Origin: Apostichopus japonicus
Lineage: Eukaryota > Echinodermata > Holothuroidea > Aspidochirotida > Stichopodidae
Reading direction: 5' to 3'
Assembly (NCBI RefSeq): GCF_037975245.1
Contig: NC_092567.1
Location: 6,632,714 to 6,696,713 of the forward strand
Length of the DNA: 64,000 nucleotides
Position numbers and translations under genes: made by a program
Notes under the pieces: model-generated
The model's database searches: none
What the model saw: only the letters and a program-made list of their open reading frames with translations
Told to the model about the DNA's origin: nothing
In this document: in pieces, positions 1-10,949 of the stretch
Numbering within the stretch: the stretch's first letter is position 1
How the letters are laid out: each line of letters begins with the position of its first letter

Positions 1-203
1 GGTCAAAATTGCACGAGTAGAGGGAAGTGTGATGCAGAATGTTGGTCAGAAATTTTCGAAAATTCAGACACGGTTAATTTATTGGTGTACGAATATTAAA
101 ACCTCTTATGACGGCTATTATAAAACTTGGTTGAGGGAAATGAAAAAATAGTAGATATTTCCGAAAACGAACACTACACACATAGGCGTAGGAGGCGCGG
201 CGG

Positions 204-578
204 CAGTGGCGGAGCTAGGGGTATTGGTCAGGAGTGGCGAGAATGGTCTGTAGGGGCGCTTTAGACACTATCTAAGCGGAGCGCCACCACCGGTTGGCGC
301 GTAGCGTACAGAAAATTTTTGAGCGAAGATACTCCCTAAATCGCCGGAAATGACCCTTTCCGGGCCTGGCTAATTTGCAGATAAACGAATAATAAGGTGT
401 CATCGCCAAATTACACCAATAAAATGTGACAAATGTCAATAAGTAGATGAGAGCGCAATAAAAAAGTCAATAATCTAGAATAAGTAAAAAGTGGTAAAGA
501 GCTGAAGAAGGCGCCAGCAGTCCATTTGAGTCCGTCAGGGGGGCATCCGCCCCCCCCCCCCCTGACGCTCCGCCACTG
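204..578 (+). mobile_element. hAT-type MITE, 375 bp, with perfect 8-bp target duplication
   Basis: The element starts CAGTGGCGGAGC and ends GCTCCGCCACTG, a 12-bp perfect terminal inverted repeat. It is flanked on both sides by CGCGGCGG (196-203 and 579-586). The homologous transposon copy at 29-31 kb lacks it at the matching place (about 30215-30230), giving an empty site. Short CA-starting inverted repeats with 8-bp duplications define the hAT superfamily. It has no coding capacity, so it must be mobilised in trans. A 13-bp C-run lies 15 bp from its right end. Confidence 0.92.
262..358 (+). repeat. Shared hairpin module, copy in the 375-bp MITE
   Basis: A module of about 100 bp starts near ATCTAAGCGGAGCGCCA and includes the complementary pair GCGCCA/TTGGCGC around a short loop. 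It continues through AGCGTACAGAAAATTTT and ends in a GGAAATGACC-like segment. The same module recurs near 975, 2470, 29632, 30378, 31670, 61885 and 62350, in elements with otherwise different interiors. Confidence 0.75.
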
Positions 579-974
579 CGCGGCGGGGGTGCAGCCCCTA
601 ATTCGCCATTACTAATGTAAAAGAGAGTTTTGACATAATTGGACCTCCGTGCTTTTTATACATTTACATGAGACCTGTCGTTGTTTACATTAGCATCCCG
701 CGGTATACTGCACAATTTTAACGGACCGTACGGTACATGATGGCATGCGATGTAATAACCGATGCTTGCTTATATGATATTAACATGAACACGTTGAACG
801 CGCGCTTCGCGCGCGAAAATATTGAGTTATTTTTTCAGGCAAGTCGGACAGTTTTGAGGCTTTTCATCCTGGAACGCCATTTTCATGCTCACTGATATGA
901 TGTGATTTGCGTTACAAACTCGAACAGGCGCGTAGCGAGGAATTTGCCAAGGGAGGGGCGAAGCCTGTAGGCAA

Positions 975-1165
975 ATTATCTAAGCGTAGCGCCACCATAG
1001 GTTGGCGCGAAGCGTACAAGAAAATTTTGGCCGAAAATGCCTCCCAGATCGCTGGAAATGGCACTACCCGCCAGGACCATTTGTTAGCGCGAAGCGATAC
1101 AAGCAAATTTTGGCCGAAAATGTCTCCCAGATCGCTGGAAATGACACTTCCCAGGCCTTGTAAGT
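975..1165 (+). repeat. Shared hairpin module, doubled inside transposon copy 1
   Basis: The module appears in full at about 975-1075. It repeats at about 1085-1165 without the left hairpin arm (GCGCGAAGCGATACAAG onward, then CTCCCAGATCGCTGGAAATG). The same doubled arrangement is present in copy 2 (29632-29810, opposite strand), so the duplication predates the separation of the two copies. Confidence 0.7.
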
Positions 1166-1756
1166 TGCCTCTAAGCACTTTCTATTTTGAAACTACTTAG
1201 CGATATCATTTAAAAAAATGCTGAATGGGGGGGGGGCGGGCGGTCGCCCCCATCCCAAAATGCGTCATGTTCCCCGACGACACGGTCGAGTTCGAGACCA
1301 GCCACAGTTGGTTTCATAGCACAATTCTACACACGCGTTATGATAGACCATATATAGTATATATATATAGATCATTAGTGAGATGGGAAAATGGAAACGT
1401 CAAAAAATGGAGTTGTCGGTGTAAGGGGTAGGGTGAGTCACACTTTTACGAAATCATTGATCCGTCACTGGCTACCCTTCAGCGCTGTAATGATGTCACT
1501 GTTCCTCTTTCTCTTCCCGGTGTCTTCGCGTTTTTCTTTTACTCCCTCCTTTTCTCCTTTTTCTCTCTTTCTTCTTTTTCTTTTCCCTTCCTTCCTCTCC
1601 TCCTCCTCTTTTTTCCCTTCTTTTTTCCCTTTTTCTTCTCTTTTTTTCTCTCCTCTTTTTCTTACCCGGGGGGCGCGCGCCCCCAACGCCCCCCCCTGGA
1701 TACGCACCTGCATATTTTAAAGGTTTTTTTAAAATAAAAGTAAACAGTATGTAAGT

Positions 1757-2161
1757 GTGATACAATTACTAAAATCACAACGTATGGCACATCAGTTGTA
1801 CGACAGGTTTAACACGGCGATCACGGTAATACACGAAGTAGTGGATGTGTTTCTCCAAATAGCTTTGTACATCGGATTGATGTCTGCACAATTTGGATAT
1901 ATTGACTGGGTTTTTGTAAAGGAATTCCGATACAGTCACATTGTCCTTAGATTAAAAAGGCTTGATATATTGCTATGGCATTGTGTTCATCACCTCTTCC
2001 AGAAACAAACAGTTGGAAATCACCTCCCATTCCAGGACCATTCGACACCAATAATTCAAGGATTGAATATAACAATAAAGAACTCCCATATTATTGAAAC
2101 TAAAGGTCGTTGAGTCAATGTTATTTACACCAGAACAAAGGTCATCCAATTTAACCCTCAT
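1757..2161 (-). other. Unassigned stretch, weak relic-like open frame
   Basis: Read on the minus strand from 2161, the frame is open for 62 codons. It then continues to about 1790 with only two interrupting stops. The plus strand is also open for 118 codons over most of it. I recognise no domain. The composition is not a simple repeat, so it could be a decayed coding fragment, but chance is a serious alternative at this length. Confidence 0.2.
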
Positions 2162-2257
2162 TAGGTAAGTAAATAAGGTTAATAGATTGTACTAATAAAT
2201 GGAGGAATTAAGTGAGGTGGGTATAGTGCTAGACCTGGTGACATAGAGGGAATCCAC

Positions 2258-2633
2258 CAGTGGCGGAGTGTCCATACAGTCAGGGGGGCGGATGCCCCCC
2301 CCCCCCCCGACGGACTCAAATGGACTGCTGGCGCCCTTTTCAGCTTTTTACCACTTTTTATTTATTCGCGATTATTGACTTTTTTATTGCGCTCTCATCT
2401 ACCTATTGACATTTGTCACATTTTGTTGGCGATGACACCTATTTATTCCCGTTTATCTGCAAATTAACAAGGCCAGGAAAGGGTCATTTCCGGCGATCTA
2501 GGGAGTACCTTTACTCAAAAAATGTCGGTATACGCTCCGCGCCAACCTGGGGTGGCGCTGCGCTTAGATAGTGTTGAACGCCCCTACAGACCATTCTCGC
2601 CCCCCTTGACCAATACCCCTAGCTCCGCCAATG
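2258..2633 (-). mobile_element. hAT-type MITE, second copy of the 375-bp family, with 8-bp target duplication
   Basis: This is the reverse complement of the element at 204-578, of nearly identical length (376 bp). It begins CAGTGGCGGAG and ends CTCCGCCAATG, the last inverted repeat carrying one substitution. Both flanks are GAATCCAC (2250-2257 and 2634-2641), an exact 8-bp duplication. The hairpin module lies at about 2470-2575 and a C-run at about 2297-2309. Confidence 0.92.
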
Positions 2634-2641
2634 GAATCCAC

Positions 2642-5062
2642 CACTTCCCCCTACACACACACACACACAAAACAGACACGCTAGACTGTATTAAGACCCC
2701 ATTTAGTGTCAATTTGTATCCGAGTTGTTCCATTTTAGGTACATTGTGTGTATGTGACTTGCATTTGCTGTTGATTTTGAACTCTTCTATGCAGTTTGCT
2801 TTCTTCTTTGTTAATAGTTAATATATTGTACTAATCAATTAAGGAATTAATTAAGTCAACGTACCCACAACTTCCTACAGTAAATAGGTCACGTGTCACC
2901 AGTCGGATGAGACATCTATCTAAAACTAGAAAACCTATACTTGCACAGGTACCTTGAAAGAATATGAAGTCAACATATTGTAATTTGTTCCTCACCATTA
3001 CCCCAATGATATTGTTGCGTGACGTATGATGTGTAATAACATCCCCTGTAAAGACTTTTAGTAGTGGAATCTTTCTTTTGTGTTCACTGTGGTAACCTCT
3101 GTATTAAGCTGTCTGTATTATGTGCGTGTATTTGTCCCTTCACAGAATTTGCAGTTTAAAGCTTCTATAAAAACTATACCTAACTACATGTCCTCAAGTT
3201 CTATTTCGATGTAGCCGTCCTCAAAACAACTAGTGCATTGAAAATTAATGTTTAGAGTCGAGGATTAATTCGCATTAAGTAGAAGCTCACTATGCAGGTT
3301 ATACCTAAGTACCTGCGACAAAAATTAAGGTTGAATGGCACATTGCTACGATCCGCATGTAAAATATAGTTTTACTTTCTGAGAAAGATATATGACGTAC
3401 ATGTGAGCATGCGTACATGCTGTAAATACGGTGATACGACTTTAATCGTTGTTGGTGACCATATAGCCATATTGGCCGTTCACAATATTGATATAGCGGG
3501 GAACATTTACATGTGGCTCAGGCAACGAATATATTGTATTCAAGAGACAAAACTAGTTTAAGTTAACATTCCAGCGGTATGTTAGAGTTATCACTTACAT
3601 ACTTATGTAAGGTACTAACTGAGATGGCGACAATTTAATAAAAAATCTTTATGTTTTTTTTTCAAAACAAATGTTTACAACCTTCTGTAATTTAAAAAGA
3701 AGTATGGCTGCTAAAAAGGATCATAAGGGCAAGGGCGAGAGGAGATGGAAGAAATGGAATTAACACCGTTATCTCGCGTATGTCTAATGCACAAGAAAAA
3801 CAAATATCTCAGATAGAAGGTTACATGAGCTTTTGTAGCGTTGCTGCTCTTGTTTTAACAATACAGCAATCCGTACACAATCTTACGAACATCTGTGTGT
3901 AGTCATTGCATACGACCAATGTATGGCTCATTAATCTTTACAGTGATGTGTAATTCGATATTTCGGCTACTCTACATACGACGTTTTATGCTAGACACAT
4001 TAAAATCATAAACCTACATTTCCTCGTAGAATAAATAGAATACTGACACATTCCTGAGGAAAGTAAATACCGAAACTGAAGCATTCATTCCTTATTCACG
4101 TTGTATATATTTATCATATTTTCCAAATCTCATGTTCCTTGTCTTCCATCACATATCTCTGATCTTCCAAATCAACGACCTTGGCGAAGCGTCTTTCAAA
4201 TGAGATACCGTATCCATAGGAACTGTCACTTTAAAACGCAAAATGAAATAATGCGGATGCTATAACACCAAATTTGCTAATTTATCTTTGAACTTCAATC
4301 ACCTCCACCGCCAAACCCCACACCATTCTACCTTTAGATTTAACTCCCGCCATTTCCACGAGTCTCCCCTGCGAAATAGTAGAAATAATTGATTATATAC
4401 TTCAATTGATGGAACCTCATCTGACATATTTACCCCTGTTTAACCCAAACCACCCTCCTCCTACCCTGTTCTCCCGGTAACCCTCATTAAATGTTCACAC
4501 CAAAGTACATTTTTCAAAACGTAAGATGGCGATAAAACAAATAAATGAATTATAAAAAAAATAAAAACGAAAATCAGTTTGCTACCATTTGATCGTTATT
4601 ATTATTGGTGAAGCAAGATATGAAAACCTCTTTATCAATTCTCAGCACATTCAAACTTTACACATTCCTTACATATCTTTGTCACTATATTTTTCGATCG
4701 ACTCGATTTTACCTGATAATATCCGGGATAGTCGTGCATATAGAGCTTTACGTGCACTTAGGTGTGTTTTACTGACAAGTCGCAGCTTTTCTACCGCAAG
4801 ATATGGTACAGAATGCTTTAATTACTAGAAACTATTTCAATGCATTTCATGTTGGTTGCGTCAATACTAAGGCCAGGGTAACAAACTTTCAACGGTTGAA
4901 CGAACACGATCACGAACAAGATGTCAACATACAAGTAACTCTTTATACTATTTACAGCTTTAATATTGTTAAATACCATTAGAACTACGTTTGGTTTTTC
5001 ACCAACGTAGGTTGACGCCACTTTCTTTATTATGTAATTTCAACTTTTCTATCGGTTTACAG
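2642..5062. other. Intergenic stretch without supported features
   Basis: AT-rich unique-looking sequence with a short (CA)n at 2655-2668. The segment around 2815-2865 loosely resembles 2170-2220. I see no convincing exon, RNA gene or element boundary here. Confidence 0.5.
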
Positions 5063-5134
5063 ATTCCATCGCTTATGCGAGAAGTGTTGATCACCCCAGT
5101 CTTATTGGAAGTATCTGGCAGAAATATCTTAATG
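5063..5134 (+). CDS. Candidate internal exon, 72 bp, unknown gene
   Basis: A pyrimidine-leaning tract ending TTTACAG precedes this stretch, and AATG followed by GTAAGT closes it, giving a good acceptor and a consensus donor. The 72-bp length is a multiple of three, and two frames are open: one as part of a 96-codon open frame, and another reading SIAYARSVDHPSLIG. No flanking exons were found nearby and no domain is recognised. Confidence 0.25.
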
Positions 5135-5629
5135 GTAAGTGAAGCAGTTAATGCTATATTAGAAAATGTATTTAGTAAACGAACCACAAATGTGGAAACG
5201 TTATCTTTTCTGCTATGTAGTTCTGCTATGATGTGTCTTATGGTGTGGATTTTGCGCATATCTACTGGATCCTGCTATTAAATTCTTTCATTTAGCAGCG
5301 TACTTTCTCTATAAATGTATTCAGTTATCTTTCCAGCAACGCAAAATGCGTTGGCTTTCCACGAACATCCATGTCGGAAAGGAAGTCTTATAAAGAAAAG
5401 CGAATGTAGTTGCCAATACAGAATATTCACAAAACAGGAAATTTGTAATATTTTCTAATAATTATGAATATGTTAACATTGCCCAAATATAAAAATAAAT
5501 GAAAAAAATGGCTTCTGATCTTTAGTTTAAGAATATGTTGTGATGACGACCGTTCAATTAAAATGTAATCTTTATATGTTTATACATTAGCTATTTTGGT
5601 AAAGTATCAAATGCTTTTATGATACAGCT

Positions 5630-8437
5630 ACAGATAGATAAATAGATAGATATGTATATAGGTAGGTAGATGAATGGATGGATGGATAGGATGGATAGGA
5701 TGGATGGATAGGATGGATGGATGGATAGGATGGATTGATAGGATGGATGGATAGTATGGGTGGATATGATGGATGAATATAATTGGATGGATAGTATGTA
5801 TAGGATGGATGGATAAAATTAATGGATAGAATCGGATGTATTGGATGGATTGATAGGATAGATGGATAGGATGGATAGGATAGATGGATAGAATGATTGG
5901 ATAGAATGGATAGGATAGATGGATAATATGCATTCATAGGATGGATATAAGATGGATACGAGGGATATGATGTATAGGATGGATAGATGGATAGGATGGA
6001 TGTTTAGCATGGATGGATATGTTGGATGTAAAAGTTGAATGGGTAGGATGGATGGATATGATGGATGTATAGGATAGATGGATATAATTGGATGGATAGT
6101 AAGTATAAGCTGGATGGATAGGATGGATGGATATGGTGAATGGATATGATGGATAGATAGGATGAATGGATAGGTTGGATGTATATGCTGGTTGGATAGG
6201 ATAGATGAATAGGATGAATGTAAGGAATACGATGGATGTAATTGGATGGATAGGAAGTATATGAGAGATGGATAGGATGGATGGATGGATATGATGGATG
6301 AATATGATTGGAAGATAGGATGGGTAGATAGGATTGATGGATACGACGGATGGATATAATGTATAGGATAAAGGGATACGATGGATTGATAGGATGGATA
6401 GTTGGATGGATAGATAGTATTGATGTATAGGATGGATATATATAATTGGATGGATATGATGTATATGATGGATTGAATGGATGGATGGATAGAATTGGAT
6501 GGATAGGATGTATAGGATGGATAAAAAGAATGGATGGATAGGATAGATGGAAGGACATATGGATTGGATTGATGGATGAGATGGAATGGAATGGATAGGA
6601 TGAATGGATAGGATGGATAGGATTAAGATGAATGGATGGATAGGATGGATAGGATAGATAGGATGGATATGATGGATAGGATGGATAAGATGGATTGATA
6701 TGTTGTATATAATAGATGTATACGATGGAAAGGATGGATTTATATGATGGTTGGATTGACAGAACTGGTGGATAGGATGCATGGATAGGATTGATAGGAT
6801 AGGATGGATAGGAATGATCGGATGAATTGATACGATGAATTGATAGGATGAAAATACATGATGGATGGATAGGATGTATGGACAGGATTGATGTATAGGT
6901 TAGATGGAAATATATGGATATATGAGATGTATAGAACAGATGCATAGATTGATAGGATGGATAGATATGATGGATGTATAGGATGGATGGATAGGATGGA
7001 TGGATAGGATGGATGGATAGGATGGATGGATGGATAGGATGGATAGGATGGATGGATAGGATGGATGGATATGATGTATGTATATTATGGATGGAAAGGG
7101 TGGATAGATAGGTTGGATACGATTTATGGATAGGATGGATGGATATAATGGATGTATAGGATAGATGAATTGGATGGATAGATAATATAAATGGATATGA
7201 TAGATGGATAGGATGGATATATAGGATATGAGGATACGATGGATGAGATGAATATATATGATGGATGTATAGGATGGATGGATAAGATGGATAAGATGGA
7301 TTTATATGATGAATGGATATGATGTATAGGATAGATGGATTCGACGGATTCGTAGGATGGATAGATAGGATGGATAGGACAAATGGATACGATGGAATAA
7401 TAGGGTGGATAGATAGGATGGATATGATGGATGGATATAATAGATAGATAAGATGGATAGGATGTATGGTTAGGATTGATGGATATGTTAGATATGATTG
7501 GTGGATAGGATGGATAGAATGTATAGGATGGATCCATAGGATGAATAGGATAGATATGATGGATGGATAGGATGGATGAAAATGATAGATAGAGTAGGTG
7601 GATGGACGGATAGGATAAATATGATTGATGTATATGATAGATATGTAGGATCGATGGATAGGATGGATAGATAGGATGGATGGATAGGATGGATTGATAC
7701 GATGGATGGATAGGATATATAGTATAAAGGGATGCGATGGATTGATAGGATGAATATATAGGATGGATATATAGGATGGATAGTATGGATGGATAGGATG
7801 GATGAATAGGATGGATGTATAGGATGGATGGATTGGATAGATAGGATTGATGGATAGGATGGATGGATAGGATTGATGTATAGGATAGATGGTTGTTTGG
7901 ATAGATAATATATATAGACGGATATGATAGATGGATAGGATGGATAGATAGGATAGAGGGATACGATGGATATAAAGGATGGATGGATATAATTGGATGT
8001 ATAGGATAGATTGATATTATGCATTCATAGGTTTCATAGGACATAAGATGGATAGGATGGATGGATACGATGGAATGATAGGATGGATAGATAGGATGAA
8101 TATCATGCACCGATACGATGAAATGGTAGGATGGATGGATAGGATGTATAGCATATATGGATACGATGCATGCGTAGGATGGATAGATAGGATGAATAGG
8201 ATGGATGGATATGATGGATGTATAGGATGGATGGATGGATAGGATAGATATGATGCATCGATACGATGGAATGATAGGATGGATGGATAGGATGGATAGG
8301 ATGAATGAAAAGGATGGATGGATATGATGGGGGGATGTGATGGATGGATAGGATGGATAGATTGGATGGATAGATAGGATGGAAAGATATGATAGATAGG
8401 ATGGATGGATAGGATGGCTGTATATGATGTATATATA
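5630..8437. repeat. GGATG/GGATA minisatellite, about 2.8 kb
   Basis: Degenerate tandem array of the words GGATG, GGATA and GATA, most often as a 9-bp GGATGGATA or 13-bp GGATGGATGGATA unit. Variants such as GTATA, TGATG and ACGATG are scattered through it. The G-rich strand is plus. The minus strand gives long open frames of His-Pro-Ile/Ser-Tyr-Pro-Ser repeats only because the repeat lacks stop codons in those frames, so none is called a gene. Confidence 0.95.
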
Positions 8438-10799
8438 ATACTATATAAAACTAACAATAACAAACTAAACGTTAAGTTGATGTAGAAAGACGTTCGAGAA
8501 ATTGTAGACGTCGGTGTTACGGTCTGTAATGTTTCCCTACGCAATTTAAATGTGTTTTATTCATATTAGACTGAAACTGTTTTTACTTTTTACCTTGTAT
8601 AAGAAGCAGTTTCACACTTCCTGCACAGTTGAAATGTATGCAAACCTAAATTAATAGGTGTAGCTCACAGCGTCACTGCATTATACGCAGGTTACATCTA
8701 GGACTTGGGCTTCATTGTGCAATTCGGGGGGAATGGTTGTGATTTCAGAACTAATTTAATACAAAAGAAATGATAGCTACCTTATATAATATTAATAGTT
8801 TATACTAGGTATAGTCAATGACGACGATATGTGAGGCTGTTTCGTGTTTTCTATATAGCATATATCCCCAAACTTCAAGGCGTACCTCTATTAAAGATGA
8901 AATAAAAATATTCAAACAGGTATAACTATAATTAACTTCGAAACCTTGCCTTCAATAAGTAAAGTAGCTTATTATGTGATATGTCACTCCTGGTAATAGT
9001 GAATAACCTTTTCTTTGATGTCATTGTATCGGTGTACATATGTAATGGAAGCACACAACGGGTGATGTGTGTACTATAAGGATTTGCAATATAGACGTGT
9101 AATAGTGTGCTGTTTATAACACACATGCAGTCGGAACCATTTCAGCCAAAATACAATCTACCAAATCGTCACAACCGAATGAATAATTATAACAGAATTT
9201 CTATGTGATTGTCTCCGTTACATTGGGCGATGAATACCAATACTGCTTTGTTTAATTACCCGAGTTAGAAATAACACCTACATACCATTGTTGCTTGCTA
9301 CCGCCATACATCATTGACTAAGACAGACTGCACACACTATAAAGGAATTGGTCGTGGTTAGCTGGGTTGTATGAATTTGTGCGGTTCTCCAGTGTTAAAA
9401 GAATAATATGAACTAAAAGAGGAAGTTCAAATGACTATGAATATGTTAGGTTTGACTAGATTTGGGCCACGTCAGCAATTGCCTTGCAGTAATTAGGAAT
9501 TAGGAATCATTCAAATAAAGAAAATATCGTAACACTTCTTTCAGTTGAAAACATTTGGATTATTATTTGTACATGTTTAATTAATAGCATAAATTGGAAG
9601 ATTGTTTGTATATGTTGTTGTTTTTTCATAAGCCGTCTCTTGTTCACTCCAAAATATATTGTTCCCTTTCCGATATAGTCATATTTTCTCGGATCGTGCA
9701 ATTGCAAGAACAATGACCATCTAGGTGTTCGTAGATAAAACAATTAAGTTTGCACACGTGAAGTTTGTTTATATAATTTTCAGCATCAAAATGTCGTGCT
9801 GGCAAGGACCAGTTTTATTTGTATCCAGATACTGCCTTGGTTCGACTAGATGTATGTGTTACGCCTACTCAGAATAGACAGAAAAAGACTGGGTAAGGTT
9901 GTTACTTCAAATCGATTCCAACTTTCTTGTATATAATTTAAAATGACACTTGTAAGTGTGGGAAGAAGCAGGGGTGGTAGCGCAGTCTTGGATTCTTACA
10001 AGTTTCATAGTTTGTTGTATGTGTGCTATATCTAATAGACAACGTGTCGCACTAGTTATAACCTCATCTCTGTATATATTAGTAAATGCCTTGGATATAT
10101 GGCAGGAATACCTTGGGTCAAACACCTCGCAATTATAAGTAACAATAGGCATTTTATGGATATTCACTTAAAAAATTAGGATAGTTTTTGCTCCGCTTTG
10201 CTGGTTTTACTTTTCACAATTAAGTTCCCCCGAAGTTCTACCTTGTTAGCAGGTTATACTCATGGACCACTATAGACATCCACGAAAAATCCCCGTATGA
10301 AACACGCACATGCCACAGTATGATACGTGATACGTGGTACGTTAAATAACTTATTGTTATGTGTTATGGAAATCCAGCTGTGAAGTTCATATATTTTAAT
10401 TATTTTACTACGTGTAAAAGAAAAGCAAATGAAGTATGTGAAAAAGTGCGTGGTCACTGGTGAACCAACAACTGCATTTTGTATTTCTTTCTACTAAGGC
10501 TTGCGAGGCTTAACAAAGATCAACGTTACGATTGACTAGTTCTTGCATAGTTTCAATCAGTTCTCACCATTAACCATTAGCAAACGATCGAGTAAAGGTG
10601 TATTGGTAATTTAAGTATTATATTGAAAATGGGGGTGTAGGCGGTTTTACACTATCTAACGCAACAAAGTAGCCAAGAACCTGAGGTATTTTTAAGGGAG
10701 GGCCCGAAGAACATGAACTTATAGCATGTTCCTCATGGTGAAACATAATTGCACCTATTAGGTGAATTGAGTGTACTTTTAATAGTAAGAAAGACTAGC
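8438..10799. other. Intergenic stretch without supported features
   Basis: AT-rich sequence between the minisatellite and the Penelope-like element. Short open frames here (up to 86 codons) show no family resemblance and no consistent splice structure. Confidence 0.5.
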
Positions 10800-10870
10800 G
10801 TAGGTTCTTATGACCAACTAGACCGGTTTCTGCTCTCAACTTTTATAGGAGGAGCTTCATCAGTAGTAAG
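10800..10870 (-). ncRNA. Hammerhead-ribozyme-like motif downstream of the Penelope-like ORF
   Basis: Read on the minus strand, the three conserved core boxes occur in order: CTGATGA (10863-10857), GAAAC (10830-10826) and GGTC (10815-10812). Between the first two, GCTC and GAGC can form stem II. Between GAAA and the cleavage-site TC, ACC pairs with GGT as a short stem III. Stem I is imperfect: CTTA pairs with TAAG only across an internal loop, and the first stem II pair is A-A. Penelope-like elements are known to carry short-stem-III hammerheads in their terminal repeats, and this lies about 90 bp after the RT stop. Activity may be lost. Confidence 0.5.
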
Positions 10871-10949
10871 CCTTTGAATTTTTTATATTCGGCATGAGCG
10901 TCTCGTTCTCAAAATGCATCTATTTTCTGTGCACGAGTTTCTTATGAAC

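Larger units (their letters stand above)
1..1710 (-). mobile_element. Transposon with CAGGCGCGTATCCAGG ends, copy 1 (cut by window edge)
   Basis: This stretch is the reverse complement of 29032-31325 over its whole length, apart from insertions private to each copy. Its outer end at 1695-1710 reads CCTGGATACGCACCTG, matching the terminus of the second copy. The other end lies left of the window, because copy 2 continues about 480 bp past the position matching base 1. A long C/T tract (about 1498-1660) adjoins the terminus, and a G/C-run with a GCGCGC core sits next to it. No transposase is visible, so it is probably non-autonomous. The CAGG...TATCCAGG end style is hAT-like, but assignment is inference. 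Confidence 0.75.

Noticed and set aside
1391-1765. Phe/Ser-rich and Lys/Glu/Arg-rich open frames; similar ones at 28793-29309 and 49260-49771
   Set aside because: They read the polypyrimidine/polypurine tract of the transposon in alternative frames.
5617-8544. Long minus-strand open frames of His/Pro/Ser/Tyr/Ile repeats (up to 328 codons)
   Set aside because: They translate the GGATG/GGATA minisatellite, overlap in several frames, and have no start context, splice sites or non-repeat domain.
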